In this document: positions 8,654 through 18,757 of the stretch, piece after piece
Layout of the letters: each line of letters starts with the position of its first letter
Position numbering within the stretch: position 1 is the first letter of the stretch
Assembly: GCF_000348745.1 (NCBI RefSeq)
Contig: NC_020812.1
Location: forward strand, 1,311,444 to 1,375,443
DNA length: 64,000 nucleotides
Direction: 5' to 3'
Origin: Micavibrio aeruginosavorus EPB
GTDB taxonomy: Bacteria; Pseudomonadota; Alphaproteobacteria; Micavibrionales; Micavibrionaceae
Made by a program: the position numbers and the translations under genes
Notes under the pieces: model-generated
What the model saw: only the letters and a program-made list of their open reading frames with translations
What the model was told of the DNA's origin: nothing
The model's database searches: none

Positions 8654-10204
8654 TTACAGGGCCTGCCCGAACAGGGCACTGGCCGCCGCACGCGTGGTTT
8701 CCACCAGCGTATCCGGCATCAAGACAAAACCGACCACCAGCGCAACACAAACGGTCAGAACCAGACGTTTGGTCGCGCCAATATCACCATCAAACGGATC
8801 GGCGGCTTCGTCAAAGAACATGACCTTGATCAAGCGCAGGTAATAGAACGCAGCCACAACCGATGCCACAACGCCCAGCACCGCCAGAACGTAGAACCCG
8901 GACGCCACAGCGGCCTTGAACACCAGAAACTTGCCAAAGAACCCGGCCAGAGGCGGAATACCGCTCATCGAGAACAGCAGCAAGGCCATGGCATAAGCCA
9001 GTGCCGGTTTATACCGGGACAACCCCGCCAGATCATTGATGGTTTCAACCGCAACATCATCACGGCGCATGACCAGAACGATCGCAAACACGCCCAGCGT
9101 CATCACCATGTAAATGGCGAGGTAGAACAGAACAGCGGCTACGCCCTCTTCCGTTCCGGCCAGCAGACCGAGCAGAACATAGCCCATGTTCCCGATCGAA
9201 CTGTACGCCAGCAGGCGTTTAATGTTGTTCTGCGCCAGACCGGCCACAGCCCCGACCACCATACTGGCGGCGGACAGGATCCAGATGATCTGTTGCCAAT
9301 CCGGCATCATCGCACCAAACGGACCAAACAGCAGACGGGTCAGCAAGGCCATGGCCGCAATTTTCGGCACAATGGCAAACAATGCCGTCACCGGGGTCGG
9401 AGCCCCTTCGTACACGTCCGGCGTCCACATGTGGAACGGAACGGCAGAGACCTTGAACGCCAAACCAACCAGAACGAACACCATGCCGACGATGGCCCCG
9501 GCGGTAATGCCGCCTTCGCTGGCATTGGCTTCGCCCAGAGTCGCGGCAATCGTATCAAAACTGAGCGACCCGGTATAACCGTAGATCAGCGAGATACCGA
9601 ACAGCAGCATGCCCGACGCCAGCGCACCCAGGACGAAATACTTAATCCCGGCTTCGGCCGCGCGCGCATGGTCACGGCGGAACGCCGCCAGCACGTACAG
9701 GCTAAGTGATTGCAATTCGAGCGCGACATAGAGGGAGAGCATGTTATTCGCCGACACCATCAGCATCATGCCGAGGCCCGCAAACAACACCAGCACAGGG
9801 TATTCAAACCGCGCCATGCGTTCCTGGTACAGATACCGTACAGAAATCGCCAGCGCGCCGGACAAACCAGCCAGAATCAAGAATTTGGCAAAGATCGCGA
9901 AGCGGTCGGACACAAACATGCCATCAAACGCCAGCGCCCGGTCCCAATCCAGTCCCGTCAGGAACAAGGCCGTCACGATAAATGCCCCGATGGTGCCCCA
10001 GCACACAGCCCGCGTCCCGTCATTGCCGCGCAGGACGCCGAAGATCAACAGCATCATGCCCGCAACGGCCAGGAACATTTCCGGAATGGCCGCGCCAAAC
10101 ATGGACGATGTCACCAGATGCGTTTCCGCAATGGCCACAACATCGGCGGCCTTTTCGACAACCTGCTCTACGGCCTGTTCAACCGCAATTACTTCATTAC
10201 TCAT
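8654..10204 (-). CDS. nuoN: NADH-quinone oxidoreductase subunit N
   Basis: Antiporter-like proton-pumping subunit of the complex I membrane arm. The 516-residue protein has about 14 hydrophobic helices, the conserved glutamate in [17 protein letters not shown], the discontinuous-helix segment [19 protein letters not shown], and [14 protein letters not shown] near the C-terminus. The N-terminal 35 residues form a polar, Val/Glu-rich extension before the first helix. The start overlaps the nuoM stop by four bases (ATGA). It is the last nuo gene of the second block. Confidence 0.96.
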   Translation of the reverse strand: MSNEVIAVEQAVEQVVEKAADVVAIAETHLVTSSMFGAAIPEMFLAVAGMMLLIFGVLRGNDGTRAVCWGTIGAFIVTALFLTGLDWDRALAFDGMFVSDRFAIFAKFLILAGLSGALAISVRYLYQERMARFEYPVLVLFAGLGMMLMVSANNMLSLYVALELQSLSLYVLAAFRRDHARAAEAGIKYFVLGALASGMLLFGISLIYGYTGSLSFDTIAATLGEANASEGGITAGAIVGMVFVLVGLAFKVSAVPFHMWTPDVYEGAPTPVTALFAIVPKIAAMALLTRLLFGPFGAMMPDWQQIIWILSAASMVVGAVAGLAQNNIKRLLAYSSIGNMGYVLLGLLAGTEEGVAAVLFYLAIYMVMTLGVFAIVLVMRRDDVAVETINDLAGLSRYKPALAYAMALLLFSMSGIPPLAGFFGKFLVFKAAVASGFYVLAVLGVVASVVAAFYYLRLIKVMFFDEAADPFDGDIGATKRLVLTVCVALVVGFVLMPDTLVETTRAAASALFGQAL

Positions 10205-11739
10205 TGATTTTCTCCCGCAACAACGCTGCCGGTATTTGTGGTGGCCACATTTGTCGTCGTCAGCGCGGCTTCATACCGGCTGATCAAATTATCGACGGAG
10301 GGTTGAACCTTGTTCAAAACCATATTCGGGAACACGCCCAGCCAGATGGTCAGGATCGCCAGCGGCACCAGACAAACAATCTCACGCCAGTTCATGTCCA
10401 GCATTTCGGCCGCATCCTCGTTCACCTGCGGACCAAAGATCACGCGGCGATACAGGATCAGCATATAAGGCGCGCCCAAAATCAGACCCGTGGTCGCCAG
10501 CAACGCCACCAAAGTATCCACGCGGTACGCCCCCAGCAACGCCAGGAATTCCCCAACGAACCCGGATGTTCCTGGCAGACCAACAGACCCCAGCATAAAG
10601 ATCATGAACACAACGGCGTATTTCGGCATGTTTTTAACCACGCCGCCATAACGGGAAATTTCCCGTGTGTGCAGCCGGTCATAAACGACACCAACGCAGA
10701 GGAACAGCGCGGCGGATACGATCCCGTGGCTGATCATCTGGAAGATACCGCCCTGAATCCCCTGCGCCGTCATGGTGAACAGACCGAGGGTCACATATCC
10801 CATGTGCGCAACGGATGAATAGGCAATCAGCTTCTTCATATCATCCTGCACCAACGCGACCAGCGAGGTGTAGATGATGGCGATGATCGACAGGCCGAAG
10901 ACCATCGGAGCAAAGAATTCTGTCGCCTCCGGCAGCATCGGGATGGAGAATCGCAGGAAGCCGTACCCACCCATTTTCAGCAGGACACCGGCCAGAATGA
11001 CCGAACCCGCCGTCGGCGCTTCAACGTGGGCATCCGGCAACCATGTATGGACCGGCCACATCGGCATCTTGACCGCGAAGCTGGCGAAGAAAGCCAGCCA
11101 CAGCCAGAATTGGACATCACGCGGGAACCCATGCTCCATCAGGGTCGGAATATCGGTCGTGCCCGCTTGGAAATACATATACAGCAGGGCCACCAGCATC
11201 AAAACCGAGCCCAGCAGCGTGTAGAGGAAGAATTTATAAGCGGAATACACCCGGCGCTTGCCGCCCCAGATCCCGATAATCAGGAACATCGGGATCAGCA
11301 CACCTTCGAAGAAGGCATAGAACAGCACAGCATCCAAAGCGCAGAACGTGCCGATCATAAAGGTTTCGAGCACGAGGAAGGCGACCATATATTCCTTCAC
11401 CCGCGACGTGATCGATGTCCAGCTGGCCAGAATACAAATCGGGGTCAGAAACGCCGACAACACGACAAAGAACATGGACAAACCGTCAACGCCCATGTGG
11501 TACCCGATATTCAACCCCGGGAACCATGTCGATTTTTCAACGAACTGGTACGACGCCGTTGACCCGTCGAAATTGTTCATCATGTACAGGGACAGCGCAA
11601 AGGTGAACAGGCTGGTATACAGCGCCGCAAACCGCGCATTGCGCGCAACGACCAGCGCATCCCCCCGGATCGTCAGGATAAAGAGCGCCCCCACCAACGG
11701 CAGGAAGGTCAGAAGCGAAAGGATCGGAAAATCAATCAT
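10201..11739 (-). CDS. nuoM: NADH-quinone oxidoreductase subunit M
   Basis: Proton-pumping, antiporter-like subunit of the complex I membrane arm, 512 residues with about 14 predicted helices. Diagnostic segments are [18 protein letters not shown], which contains the conserved glutamate, [20 protein letters not shown], and [13 protein letters not shown]. The C-terminal tail after the last helix is rich in Thr and Asn. The gene lies 26 bases downstream of nuoL and overlaps the nuoN start by four bases. Confidence 0.97.
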   Translation of the reverse strand: MIDFPILSLLTFLPLVGALFILTIRGDALVVARNARFAALYTSLFTFALSLYMMNNFDGSTASYQFVEKSTWFPGLNIGYHMGVDGLSMFFVVLSAFLTPICILASWTSITSRVKEYMVAFLVLETFMIGTFCALDAVLFYAFFEGVLIPMFLIIGIWGGKRRVYSAYKFFLYTLLGSVLMLVALLYMYFQAGTTDIPTLMEHGFPRDVQFWLWLAFFASFAVKMPMWPVHTWLPDAHVEAPTAGSVILAGVLLKMGGYGFLRFSIPMLPEATEFFAPMVFGLSIIAIIYTSLVALVQDDMKKLIAYSSVAHMGYVTLGLFTMTAQGIQGGIFQMISHGIVSAALFLCVGVVYDRLHTREISRYGGVVKNMPKYAVVFMIFMLGSVGLPGTSGFVGEFLALLGAYRVDTLVALLATTGLILGAPYMLILYRRVIFGPQVNEDAAEMLDMNWREIVCLVPLAILTIWLGVFPNMVLNKVQPSVDNLISRYEAALTTTNVATTNTGSVVAGENQ

Positions 11740-11765
11740 CTTAGATTACACCTTTATCCGGGTCT

Positions 11766-13763
11766 TTACTGTCCCATTGTCGCGCGGAAGACGAACCACG
11801 ACACCAGGCCGATCAGTCCGATCATCATCACGAATGCGTATTGGAAGACATATCCGGTCTGGAACCGGCTCAGCACACCCGCGAAACGGGCATACACACT
11901 GGCCACGCCATCCGGGCCATAACCGTCGATGACCGCCTTGTCCCCTTTTTGCCAGAAGAACTGGCCCAAACGGAACGCGTTACGGGTGAACACGCGGTCA
12001 TAGAGTTCATCAAAGAACCATTTGTTGTAGAACAACGCATGGATCGGTTTGAAAACCTTCACCATGACCGACGGCATTTTCGGCGCAAACATATAGAAGA
12101 TGTAGGCCAGAATAATCCCGGCGCTGGCGACGAAGATCGGCAGCAATTTGACCCATGTTGGCACATGGTGCGCGGCCTCGACCGTGTCATTTTCCGGCAG
12201 GACGAAGATCGAGCTACCCCAGAAATGCATTTTGTCCCAAACATTGACCAACCCGGTCATGTTCAGAATATCGTTTGCATGACCCGCCGCGTTCGGTGAA
12301 CCAACGAACCCGCCATAGAATACCGACCCCGCCAAAATCGCCCCGGCGGCCAGAACCGTCAGCGGCAACAGCATGATCAGCGGTGATTCATGGACATGGG
12401 CCATGACTTTTTCATCCGCGCGCGGTTTTCCGTGGAAGGTCATCAGGATCAAACGCCAGCTATAGAACGCGGTCAGCAACGCCGCCACGATCCCGAACCA
12501 GTACGCCATCGTCCCGAACCATGTGTGGTCGGCGAAGGCCGTTTCCAAAATCATGTCCTTGGAATAATACCCGGCAAAGAACGGCATCCCGGCCAACGCC
12601 AGCGACCCCACCCACATCAGGATATAGGTGGACGGAATCAGGTGCCAGATACCACCCATTTTGCGCATATCCTGTTCATCGGACATGGCATGGATCACCG
12701 AACCTGCACCCAGGAACAGCAAAGCCTTAAAGAACGCGTGGGTCGTCAAGTGGAACATGGCCGCCGGATAGGCCGAAACGCCCAGGGCAAAGAACATGTA
12801 CCCCAGCTGGCTCATCGTCGAATAGGCGATCACGCGTTTAATATCGAACTGCGTCAAACCGATGGTGGCCGCGACCAGAGCCGTCACCGCACCAAAGATG
12901 CAAACAACCATCAACGCCGTCGGCGCATATTCGAAGACGGGCGAGAATCGGGACACCAGGAACACGCCCGCCGTCACCATCGTCGCCGCGTGAATCAGGG
13001 CGGATACAGGCGTCGGGCCCTCCATCGCATCGGGCAGCCAAGTGTGCAGCCCCAACTGCGCCGATTTACCGACCGCACCCATAAAGAGCAGCAGGCAGGC
13101 CAGCGTCAGGGCATGAACCTCATAGCCTAAGAACATGAACATCGTGTCCTTGTGCTGGGCCGCTTGGTCAAACACGCCTTGGAATTGCACGGTTCCAAAC
13201 ACCATGAAGATGGTGAAAATGCCCAGAGCCAGACCAAAGTCACCCACACGGTTCACCACAAACGCCTTCACGGCGGCCGCGTTGGCGGAATGTTTATGGT
13301 TCCAGAACCCGATCAGCAGATAAGACGCCAGACCGACGCCCTCCCAACCGAAGAACAGTTGGACCAGGTTATCGGCACTGACCAGCATCAGCATCGCAAA
13401 GGTAAACAGCGACAGATACGACATAAACCGCGCTTTGCACGGATCGTGGCTCATATACCCGACGGAATAAACGTGGACGCAGGCCGAAACAATGTTGATG
13501 ACGCACATCATCACCACGGAAAGCTGGTCAAACCGCAACGCCCAATCAACCGTGAAATCACCCACGGTGATCCAGTTTTCAAGGCTGACCACATGCGGCT
13601 GTGATTGAATAATCACGCTGTAGAACAAGGAACATGACGCAACCGCCGCCATGATCAAACCGGTGCAGGTTACAAACTGCGCCCCCTTGTCACCGATCTG
13701 TTTCCCGAACAGAAAGGCGATAACGAACCCCAGAAGCGGCGCAAAAACGGCAATCAGTTCCAT
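11766..13763 (-). CDS. nuoL: NADH-quinone oxidoreductase subunit L
   Basis: The distal proton-pumping subunit of complex I with the long lateral helix. The 665-residue protein contains FFGWEGVGLASYLLIGFW with the conserved glutamate, the segment KSAQLGLHTWLPDAMEGPTP, and a C-terminal extension beyond helix 14 that matches the lateral helix and its anchor. Length and motifs are normal for the family. It begins six bases after nuoK and ends 26 bases before nuoM, inside the nuoJKLMN block. Confidence 0.97.
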   Translation of the reverse strand: MELIAVFAPLLGFVIAFLFGKQIGDKGAQFVTCTGLIMAAVASCSLFYSVIIQSQPHVVSLENWITVGDFTVDWALRFDQLSVVMMCVINIVSACVHVYSVGYMSHDPCKARFMSYLSLFTFAMLMLVSADNLVQLFFGWEGVGLASYLLIGFWNHKHSANAAAVKAFVVNRVGDFGLALGIFTIFMVFGTVQFQGVFDQAAQHKDTMFMFLGYEVHALTLACLLLFMGAVGKSAQLGLHTWLPDAMEGPTPVSALIHAATMVTAGVFLVSRFSPVFEYAPTALMVVCIFGAVTALVAATIGLTQFDIKRVIAYSTMSQLGYMFFALGVSAYPAAMFHLTTHAFFKALLFLGAGSVIHAMSDEQDMRKMGGIWHLIPSTYILMWVGSLALAGMPFFAGYYSKDMILETAFADHTWFGTMAYWFGIVAALLTAFYSWRLILMTFHGKPRADEKVMAHVHESPLIMLLPLTVLAAGAILAGSVFYGGFVGSPNAAGHANDILNMTGLVNVWDKMHFWGSSIFVLPENDTVEAAHHVPTWVKLLPIFVASAGIILAYIFYMFAPKMPSVMVKVFKPIHALFYNKWFFDELYDRVFTRNAFRLGQFFWQKGDKAVIDGYGPDGVASVYARFAGVLSRFQTGYVFQYAFVMMIGLIGLVSWFVFRATMGQ

Positions 13764-13769
13764 TTGCTT

Positions 13770-14096
13770 TTAGCCCTTAAGCGTAGAGATGTCCTCAACC
13801 GCGATGGTGCCGCGGTTGCGGAAGAACACGACCAGAATGGCCAGACCGATGGCGGCTTCCGCCGCGGCAACGGTCAGGATGAACATGGCGAAAACCTGCC
13901 CCGCCAAATCGCCCATCATGGATGAAAATGCGACAAAGTTGACATTCACCGCCAACAACATCAATTCAATCGACATCAGGATAACGATCACGTTTTTACG
14001 GTTCAGGAAAATCCCGAACACACCCAGCGTGAACAAGATGCCCGCCAGTGTCAGGTAATGGACCAAACCAATATTCAATAATGTTTCCATCATCAT
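13770..14096 (-). CDS. nuoK: NADH-quinone oxidoreductase subunit K
   Basis: Small three-helix membrane subunit of complex I (108 residues, MrpC-like). It carries both conserved glutamates used in proton transfer: [18 protein letters not shown] in helix 2 and [16 protein letters not shown] in helix 3. Three consecutive ATGs (14096, 14093, 14090) could each start it; GGGGG lies eight bases before the first. It is three bases from the nuoJ stop. Confidence 0.96.
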   Translation of the reverse strand: MMMETLLNIGLVHYLTLAGILFTLGVFGIFLNRKNVIVILMSIELMLLAVNVNFVAFSSMMGDLAGQVFAMFILTVAAAEAAIGLAILVVFFRNRGTIAVEDISTLKG

Positions 14097-14099
14097 GGC

Positions 14100-14705
14100 T
14101 TAAACCCCCGTACCCGGCGTTACTTTTACAATTTCCATGGAATCATCGACGGTCCGCGCGTTTTGTGCGGCGATTTTCTGTTTCCGCACGCCCGGGCGAA
14201 CACGGTGCGTCAGAACAATCGCACCAATCATCGCGACCAGCAGAACCAGGCCCGACATCTGGAACACCATGACATAGTTGGTGTAAAGGATATGGCCCAA
14301 CGCTTCGGAGTTCGTGATTTCGCCCGCTTTATCAAACGGGTTGGCATGGTTGGCCTGCGGTGCCGCACCCCATGCCGTATACATCATCACCAATTCGGCC
14401 AGAAGAACGACGCCCAGCAACAAGCCCAGCGGAACATACTGCATCGCGCCCTTGCGTAGGTCGGAGAAGCTGATGTCCAGCATCATCACGACGAACAGGA
14501 ACAAAACCGCGACCGCCCCGACATAAACAATCACCAAAATCATGGCGATAAATTCGGCCCCCAACAGGATGAACAATCCCGCCGCGTTGAAAAACGCGAG
14601 GATCAGGAACAGGACAGAATGCACAGGGTTGCGGGCCGTAATAACCATGATGGCGCTTAGGACCAGAACAGCGGCAAAAAGATAGAAGGCGAGAGCTTGA
14701 ATCAT
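14100..14705 (-). CDS. nuoJ: NADH-quinone oxidoreductase subunit J
   Basis: Membrane subunit of complex I with five predicted helices, 201 residues. The conserved third helix EFIAMILVIVYVGAVAVLF is clear; its pi-bulge region is involved in coupling in studied enzymes. The C-terminal tail (RKQKIAAQNARTVDDSME) is polar. It is the first gene of the second nuo block. The gap between it and nuoI holds pagL, rluA and an unknown gene, so it needs its own promoter, presumably in the 215-base divergent region shared with pagL (14706-14920); I could not pick a convincing -35/-10 there. Confidence 0.96.
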   Translation of the reverse strand: MIQALAFYLFAAVLVLSAIMVITARNPVHSVLFLILAFFNAAGLFILLGAEFIAMILVIVYVGAVAVLFLFVVMMLDISFSDLRKGAMQYVPLGLLLGVVLLAELVMMYTAWGAAPQANHANPFDKAGEITNSEALGHILYTNYVMVFQMSGLVLLVAMIGAIVLTHRVRPGVRKQKIAAQNARTVDDSMEIVKVTPGTGV

Positions 14706-14920
14706 GATGTATCAAACAGCACTTTTTTGTTTTGCACCAAACAGATGGACCCGTTTAGCGGCGTTGCCCCTTTCTAGTATGACCAGCGCCGCACCGCAAG
14801 GTCCGTATCTGTGCAAATCCACTAATATTTCTATTGATTTTTCCCCTCTGCCGGAGAAGAATGCGTTCAGACCCGCGTATGCTATTTCTTCTTTTTAATC
14901 AAATCACTAGGATAAAAACC

Positions 14921-15433
14921 GTGAAAAACCTCGTTTTGCCGCTCATGGCGCTCTGCGTATTCCTGACCACCGCCATGGCTGGCCCGTCCGCCCACGCCGG
15001 TGATTATGACAAGATCAGTCTGTCCGTCGGCTATTTTGACGTTTTCGACGATGAAGATGCCGTCGATATGCGTGCCGAATACCGCTGGGATTCGCCGTTG
15101 ATCTGGCAGATCAAACCCTTCGCCGCCCTTGAATACACCACGGATGGCAGTGGTTGGGTTGGTGCCGGCGTTTATTATGACTATCACGTTGGTAACGGTT
15201 TTGTGATTACCCCCAGCTTTGCCCCGGGCCTGTACAACGATGGCGGCGGCAAGGATCTGGGTCACGTGATTGAATTCCGCAGCCAGATCGAAGTTGGTTA
15301 TGAATTTGAAAACGCCTCCCGCGTCAGCGTTGGCCTGTCCCACCTGTCGAACGCCAGCCTGGACGACCACAACCCGGGTACGGAAGTGCTGAGCCTGTAT
15401 TACCACATGCCCGTTGGCATGCTGTTCCCGTAA
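14921..15433 (+). CDS. pagL: PagL-type lipid A 3-O-deacylase
   Basis: Outer-membrane enzyme family that removes the 3-linked acyl chain from lipid A. The start chosen is GTG at 14921, because AGGA lies eight bases before it and it opens a clean signal peptide (VKNLVLPLMALCVFLTTAMA...AHA); longer ATG starts lack both. The mature part is a small eight-strand-like beta barrel of about 145 residues. The PagL catalytic triad is visible: His and Ser in GLSHLSNASL and Glu in NPGTE, with the spacing H-x-S and E 14 residues after H, as in known PagL. It ends with a hydrophobic residue followed by Pro. It is the only plus-strand gene in the first 47 kb and lies between the two nuo blocks. Confidence 0.85.
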   Translation: MKNLVLPLMALCVFLTTAMAGPSAHAGDYDKISLSVGYFDVFDDEDAVDMRAEYRWDSPLIWQIKPFAALEYTTDGSGWVGAGVYYDYHVGNGFVITPSFAPGLYNDGGGKDLGHVIEFRSQIEVGYEFENASRVSVGLSHLSNASLDDHNPGTEVLSLYYHMPVGMLFP

Positions 15434-15452
15434 GCGGACCAGATATACGAAT

Positions 15453-15484
15453 CAAAAAGGCGGCCAGGCAGGCCGCCTTTTTTC
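15453..15484 (+). terminator. Bidirectional terminator between pagL and rluA
   Basis: Perfect hairpin GGCGGCC (15459-15465), loop AGGCA, GGCCGCC (15471-15477), with A5 before and T6 after, so it can stop transcription from both converging genes. Confidence 0.88.
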
Positions 15485-15492
15485 TTGGCCCG

Positions 15493-16206
15493 TTAAAAGG
15501 GGCATTCTGCAATAAATGTACATTCTTGCCCGGTGGAAGGATGAACAAACCGCAATTCTTCCGCATGCAATTGCAAACGGTCCGCCGCCGCCAAGGCATC
15601 GCCATCGGCATAAAACACATCGCCCAACATCGGATGACCAATGGCCCGCATATGAACGCGCAATTGATGGGTGCGGCCCGTGCGTGGGAATAATCGCACG
15701 CGCGTTGCGTTATCTTCACGCCCGATCACTTCCCAATCCGTTTGGGCCGGGCGACCATTTTCAAAATCAACACGGTGGCGCGGTTTGTTTTCAACATCAC
15801 TGGCCAGCGGCAAATCAATATGACCGCCCTCGCCCTCCATCACCCCCCAGACGCGGGCGACATAGGTTTTCCGGGCTGTTTTGTTTTCAAATTGCGCCGC
15901 CACAAACGCATGCGCGCGTTTGTTTAACCCCATCACAACAACACCGGATGTATCGCGGTCAAGGCGATGAATAATCGATGCCTTTGGGAACAGCTTCTTA
16001 ACACGCAGATCCAGACAATCCCACAAACGCGGATCCCTGCCCGCCACATGCAACAAACCGCTGGGCTTGTCCACGACCAGAAGGTCGTCATCCTGATACA
16101 GAATGACGATAGGATCGTTCGGCGGGTTATAAACCGGATCGTCGAGATCACCCGGATTTTCTGGCGGTTCGATTGACTGCATGTTCATGCCGTTAAAGTA
16201 AGGCAT
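15493..16206 (-). CDS. rluA: RluA-family pseudouridine synthase
   Basis: RNA pseudouridine synthase. The 237-residue protein has the catalytic motif HRLDRDTSG and closely parallels E. coli RluA, which acts on 23S rRNA U746 and several tRNAs at U32: YNPPNDPIVILYQDDDLLVVDKPSG near the N-terminus and FPRTGRTHQLRVHM later. No S4 domain is present, as in RluA and unlike RluC/RluD. Start 16206 has AAGGTG very close to the ATG; MNMQSIEPP at 16188 is an alternative. It lies 32 bases after the unknown gene at 16239-16700 and faces pagL tail to tail. Confidence 0.92.
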   Translation of the reverse strand: MPYFNGMNMQSIEPPENPGDLDDPVYNPPNDPIVILYQDDDLLVVDKPSGLLHVAGRDPRLWDCLDLRVKKLFPKASIIHRLDRDTSGVVVMGLNKRAHAFVAAQFENKTARKTYVARVWGVMEGEGGHIDLPLASDVENKPRHRVDFENGRPAQTDWEVIGREDNATRVRLFPRTGRTHQLRVHMRAIGHPMLGDVFYADGDALAAADRLQLHAEELRFVHPSTGQECTFIAECPF

Positions 16207-16238
16207 TTCACCTTACTCTGGCAATCTTTACAGACGGA

Positions 16239-16700
16239 TTAAACCTTCGCTAGGCCACCATTCTCCATGGCATCTTCGATCTTTTCGCGAATTTTTTCCT
16301 CGATCTTCGCCCGTTCCTCAGGCGGCAGGCTGGCCAGCTCTTCCTCGGTCACACCCATGCCTTTTAACAACAAGGCGCGCATTTTTTCTTCGGTGGATTT
16401 GGACATGAAATCCAGAAACTCATCCACGGCGGCATCACCGCCAACTTCACTTTCGGTCTGTACGTTCTGGTTGGCGATGATTTGGGTTTGAACCAGTGTC
16501 TGGGCCGATGCCTGCCGCACTTCGGCGCTTTGACGCTCCGCGGCGGCGACAGAATCATCCGTGATGGCCTCTGCCGCGTCACTTGTTTTTGTGGGGTCGG
16601 TAAATACACCATCATTGCTGGCGCGACCAATTTTGACCTTGTCCGGATCAAACTGGAACGACCGCATGGAATCGATCAGGTTCCCGTATATGCTTGTCAT
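16239..16700 (-). CDS. Helical protein of unknown function
   Basis: A 153-residue cytoplasmic protein that I do not recognise. The chosen ATG at 16700 (MTSIYGNLIDSMRSF) has GAGGGG seven bases upstream; an ATG at 16706 is close enough to be the alternative. The middle is Ala/Gln/Glu rich and may form a coiled coil (about residues 45-90). The C-terminal third is a charged helical domain with EEELASLPPEERAKIEEKI, ending MENGGLAKV. It sits downstream of the nuoI terminator and upstream of rluA on the same strand. Confidence 0.72.
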   Translation of the reverse strand: MTSIYGNLIDSMRSFQFDPDKVKIGRASNDGVFTDPTKTSDAAEAITDDSVAAAERQSAEVRQASAQTLVQTQIIANQNVQTESEVGGDAAVDEFLDFMSKSTEEKMRALLLKGMGVTEEELASLPPEERAKIEEKIREKIEDAMENGGLAKV

Positions 16701-16802
16701 GCTCATACCCCTCGGCAAAAATTGAATTGTGCCCGGGGTATTTGCAATTTTTATGCCATTCAAAAATTATTCCAACATCTTGATTTTCAATGACTGCATA
16801 AA

Positions 16803-16835
16803 TCAAAACACCCCGGAAGAATCTTCCGGGGTGTT
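16803..16835 (-). terminator. Terminator after nuoI
   Basis: A 14-bp perfect hairpin, AACACCCCGGAAGA (16807-16820) with TCTTCCGGGGTGTT (16822-16835), followed on the minus strand by TTTTGATTT. It ends the nuoA-I block, which shows that nuoJ-N is a separate transcript. Confidence 0.85.
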
Positions 16836-16863
16836 AAAATCTGCCGGGTCATGCGCCCCGTTA

Positions 16864-17355
16864 TTAACGATACGGCGCATCCGCCGCCAGGTTTGCGGCG
16901 ATCTGCGCTTCCCAACGGTCGCCGTTGGCCAACAAGCGATCCTTGTTGTAATACAGTTCTTCACGCGTTTCGGTGGCGAATTCGAAATTCGGCCCTTCAA
17001 CAATCGCATCAACCGGGCATGCTTCGGCGCACAGGCCGCAATAAATGCACTTGGTCATGTCGATATCGTAACGCGTCGTGCGGCGGGAACCGTCATCGCG
17101 CGGTTCAGCTTCGATCGTAATGGCCAACGCCGGGCAAATCGCTTCGCACAATTTGCAGGCGATGCAACGTTCTTCCCCGTTCGGGTAACGACGCAGCGCG
17201 TGTTCACCACGGAAACGCGGGCTGATCGGGCCCTTTTCATACGGGTAGTTGATCGTCACCCGGGGCTTGAACATATATTTAAACGTCAGCGCCATGCCCT
17301 TGACGATTTCAGACAGCAGGAAACTGCGTGCGATATAATCGAGTGTCATACTCAT
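16864..17355 (-). CDS. nuoI: NADH-quinone oxidoreductase subunit I
   Basis: Peripheral-arm subunit carrying iron-sulfur clusters N6a and N6b. The 163-residue protein has two ferredoxin motifs, [12 protein letters not shown] and [12 protein letters not shown], each with the four-cysteine pattern, and the family start [12 protein letters not shown]. Two ATGs are near (17355 and 17349). It follows nuoH by six bases and closes the first nuo block. Confidence 0.97.
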   Translation of the reverse strand: MSMTLDYIARSFLLSEIVKGMALTFKYMFKPRVTINYPYEKGPISPRFRGEHALRRYPNGEERCIACKLCEAICPALAITIEAEPRDDGSRRTTRYDIDMTKCIYCGLCAEACPVDAIVEGPNFEFATETREELYYNKDRLLANGDRWEAQIAANLAADAPYR

Positions 17356-17361
17356 TACCCC

Positions 17362-18381
17362 TTACGGCAAAGCGTCAAAAGCCAGCAGCGTACCCGCTAC
17401 CACAACGACCCAGATCAGACTGAACGGCAGGAAGATTTTCCAGCCCAGGCGCATCAATTGGTCGTAACGGTAACGCGGGAATGTGCCACGAACCCAGATA
17501 AAGAAGAACAGAACGGCACAAACTTTCGCAATGAACCAGACAACGCCCGGAACAATGGCCAGTTCCGTAATGCCAAACGGTGGCAACCAGCCCCCCAGAA
17601 ACAGAACCGTCGTCATTGCAGACATCAGGATCATGTTGGCATATTCACCCAGGAAAAACAGCGCGTACGCCATCGATGAATATTCAACCATAAACCCGCC
17701 GGACAATTCCGATTCACCTTCCGGCAAATCGAACGGCGCGCGGTTGGTTTCGGCCAGAATGGAGACCAAAAACACGATCAACATCGGGAACAACAACACC
17801 TGCATCCACACCGGACGCGGCGCCATTACAATGTCGGTCAGGTTCAAAGACCCAACGCACAGCAATACGGTGACAATCACCAGACCCATGGATACTTCGT
17901 ACGACACCATTTGCGATGCGGAACGCAGACCACCAAGAAACGCGTATTTCGAGTTCGACGCCCAACCGGCCATGATCACACCGTAAACGCCCATCGACGA
18001 AATGGCGAACAGATACAGGATGCCGACGTTAATATCGGCAATCACCCATTTCAAATTCACCGGAATAACCGCCCACGCGACCAAGGCCAGTGTAAACAGC
18101 AACATCGGCGCCAGCAGGAACACCGGGCCGTTGGCTTGTGACGGGATAATGGTTTCCTTGGACAGCAATTTCACGCCATCGGCGATCGGTTGCAACAACC
18201 CGAACGGACCCACGGTCATCGGCCCCTGACGGCGCTGAATCGCGCCCAGAATTTTACGTTCCGCATAGGTCAGATAAGCCACGGTCAGAACAACCACCAC
18301 GATCATCAACAAGATCTGGCCCACCATAATCGCGCCAGGCAGTCCGTATGTCGTCCAAAGTGCAAGCATATCCATTTGCAT
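17362..18381 (-). CDS. nuoH: NADH-quinone oxidoreductase subunit H
   Basis: Membrane subunit forming much of the quinone channel (339 residues, eight helices). Diagnostic stretches are [13 protein letters not shown] after AERKILGAI, the acidic loop [17 protein letters not shown], and [13 protein letters not shown] near the C-terminus. It lies six bases downstream of the unknown gene at 18388 and six bases before nuoI. Confidence 0.97.
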   Translation of the reverse strand: MQMDMLALWTTYGLPGAIMVGQILLMIVVVVLTVAYLTYAERKILGAIQRRQGPMTVGPFGLLQPIADGVKLLSKETIIPSQANGPVFLLAPMLLFTLALVAWAVIPVNLKWVIADINVGILYLFAISSMGVYGVIMAGWASNSKYAFLGGLRSASQMVSYEVSMGLVIVTVLLCVGSLNLTDIVMAPRPVWMQVLLFPMLIVFLVSILAETNRAPFDLPEGESELSGGFMVEYSSMAYALFFLGEYANMILMSAMTTVLFLGGWLPPFGITELAIVPGVVWFIAKVCAVLFFFIWVRGTFPRYRYDQLMRLGWKIFLPFSLIWVVVVAGTLLAFDALP

Positions 18382-18387
18382 TTACCC

Positions 18388-18747
18388 TTATTTTGGATAG
18401 GTACGAGCGTGCATACGCGCGCCGTAATGAGGTTGTTTTGCCCTGATCATCCGGTCATCAAAGGGACGATGGGCCGCAAAGGCCGGGTCACTGTGATGAT
18501 TGAATGTATAAGTCGGCGTGTCCAGTTTCGGCAGGATCAGCGGCTCAATATGGCTCAGGCGATCCAGAAGATGCGGACTCGACAGAATGATGGATTCAAG
18601 ATCACGATCTTGCTTCCGTTCATTTGCCTTGCCATCCAGAACAACCACGCCGACATTATGTTCGGCCAACACACGGGCCATGGCCATGGCGGCCACATGG
18701 GCCCCCAATACCAAAACGATCCGTCTGTTGTTCGTGGTTTCGGTCAT
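18388..18747 (-). CDS. Unknown protein inside the nuo operon (between nuoG and nuoH)
   Basis: A 119-residue soluble protein that I do not recognise. The N-terminal 40 residues read as a beta-alpha-beta unit (RIVLVLGAHVAAMAMARVL then VGVVVLDGK), like half of a Rossmann fold but lacking a GxGxxG loop. The C-terminal half is rich in Pro, His and Arg (NHHSDPAFAAHRPFDDR) and ends HARTYPK, suggesting an extended, protein-bound tail. It is 10 bases from nuoG and 6 from nuoH, so co-expression with complex I is almost certain. It could be an accessory subunit or assembly factor; this is inferred from position only. Confidence 0.7.
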   Translation of the reverse strand: MTETTNNRRIVLVLGAHVAAMAMARVLAEHNVGVVVLDGKANERKQDRDLESIILSSPHLLDRLSHIEPLILPKLDTPTYTFNHHSDPAFAAHRPFDDRMIRAKQPHYGARMHARTYPK

Positions 18748-18757
18748 GGTTTACACC

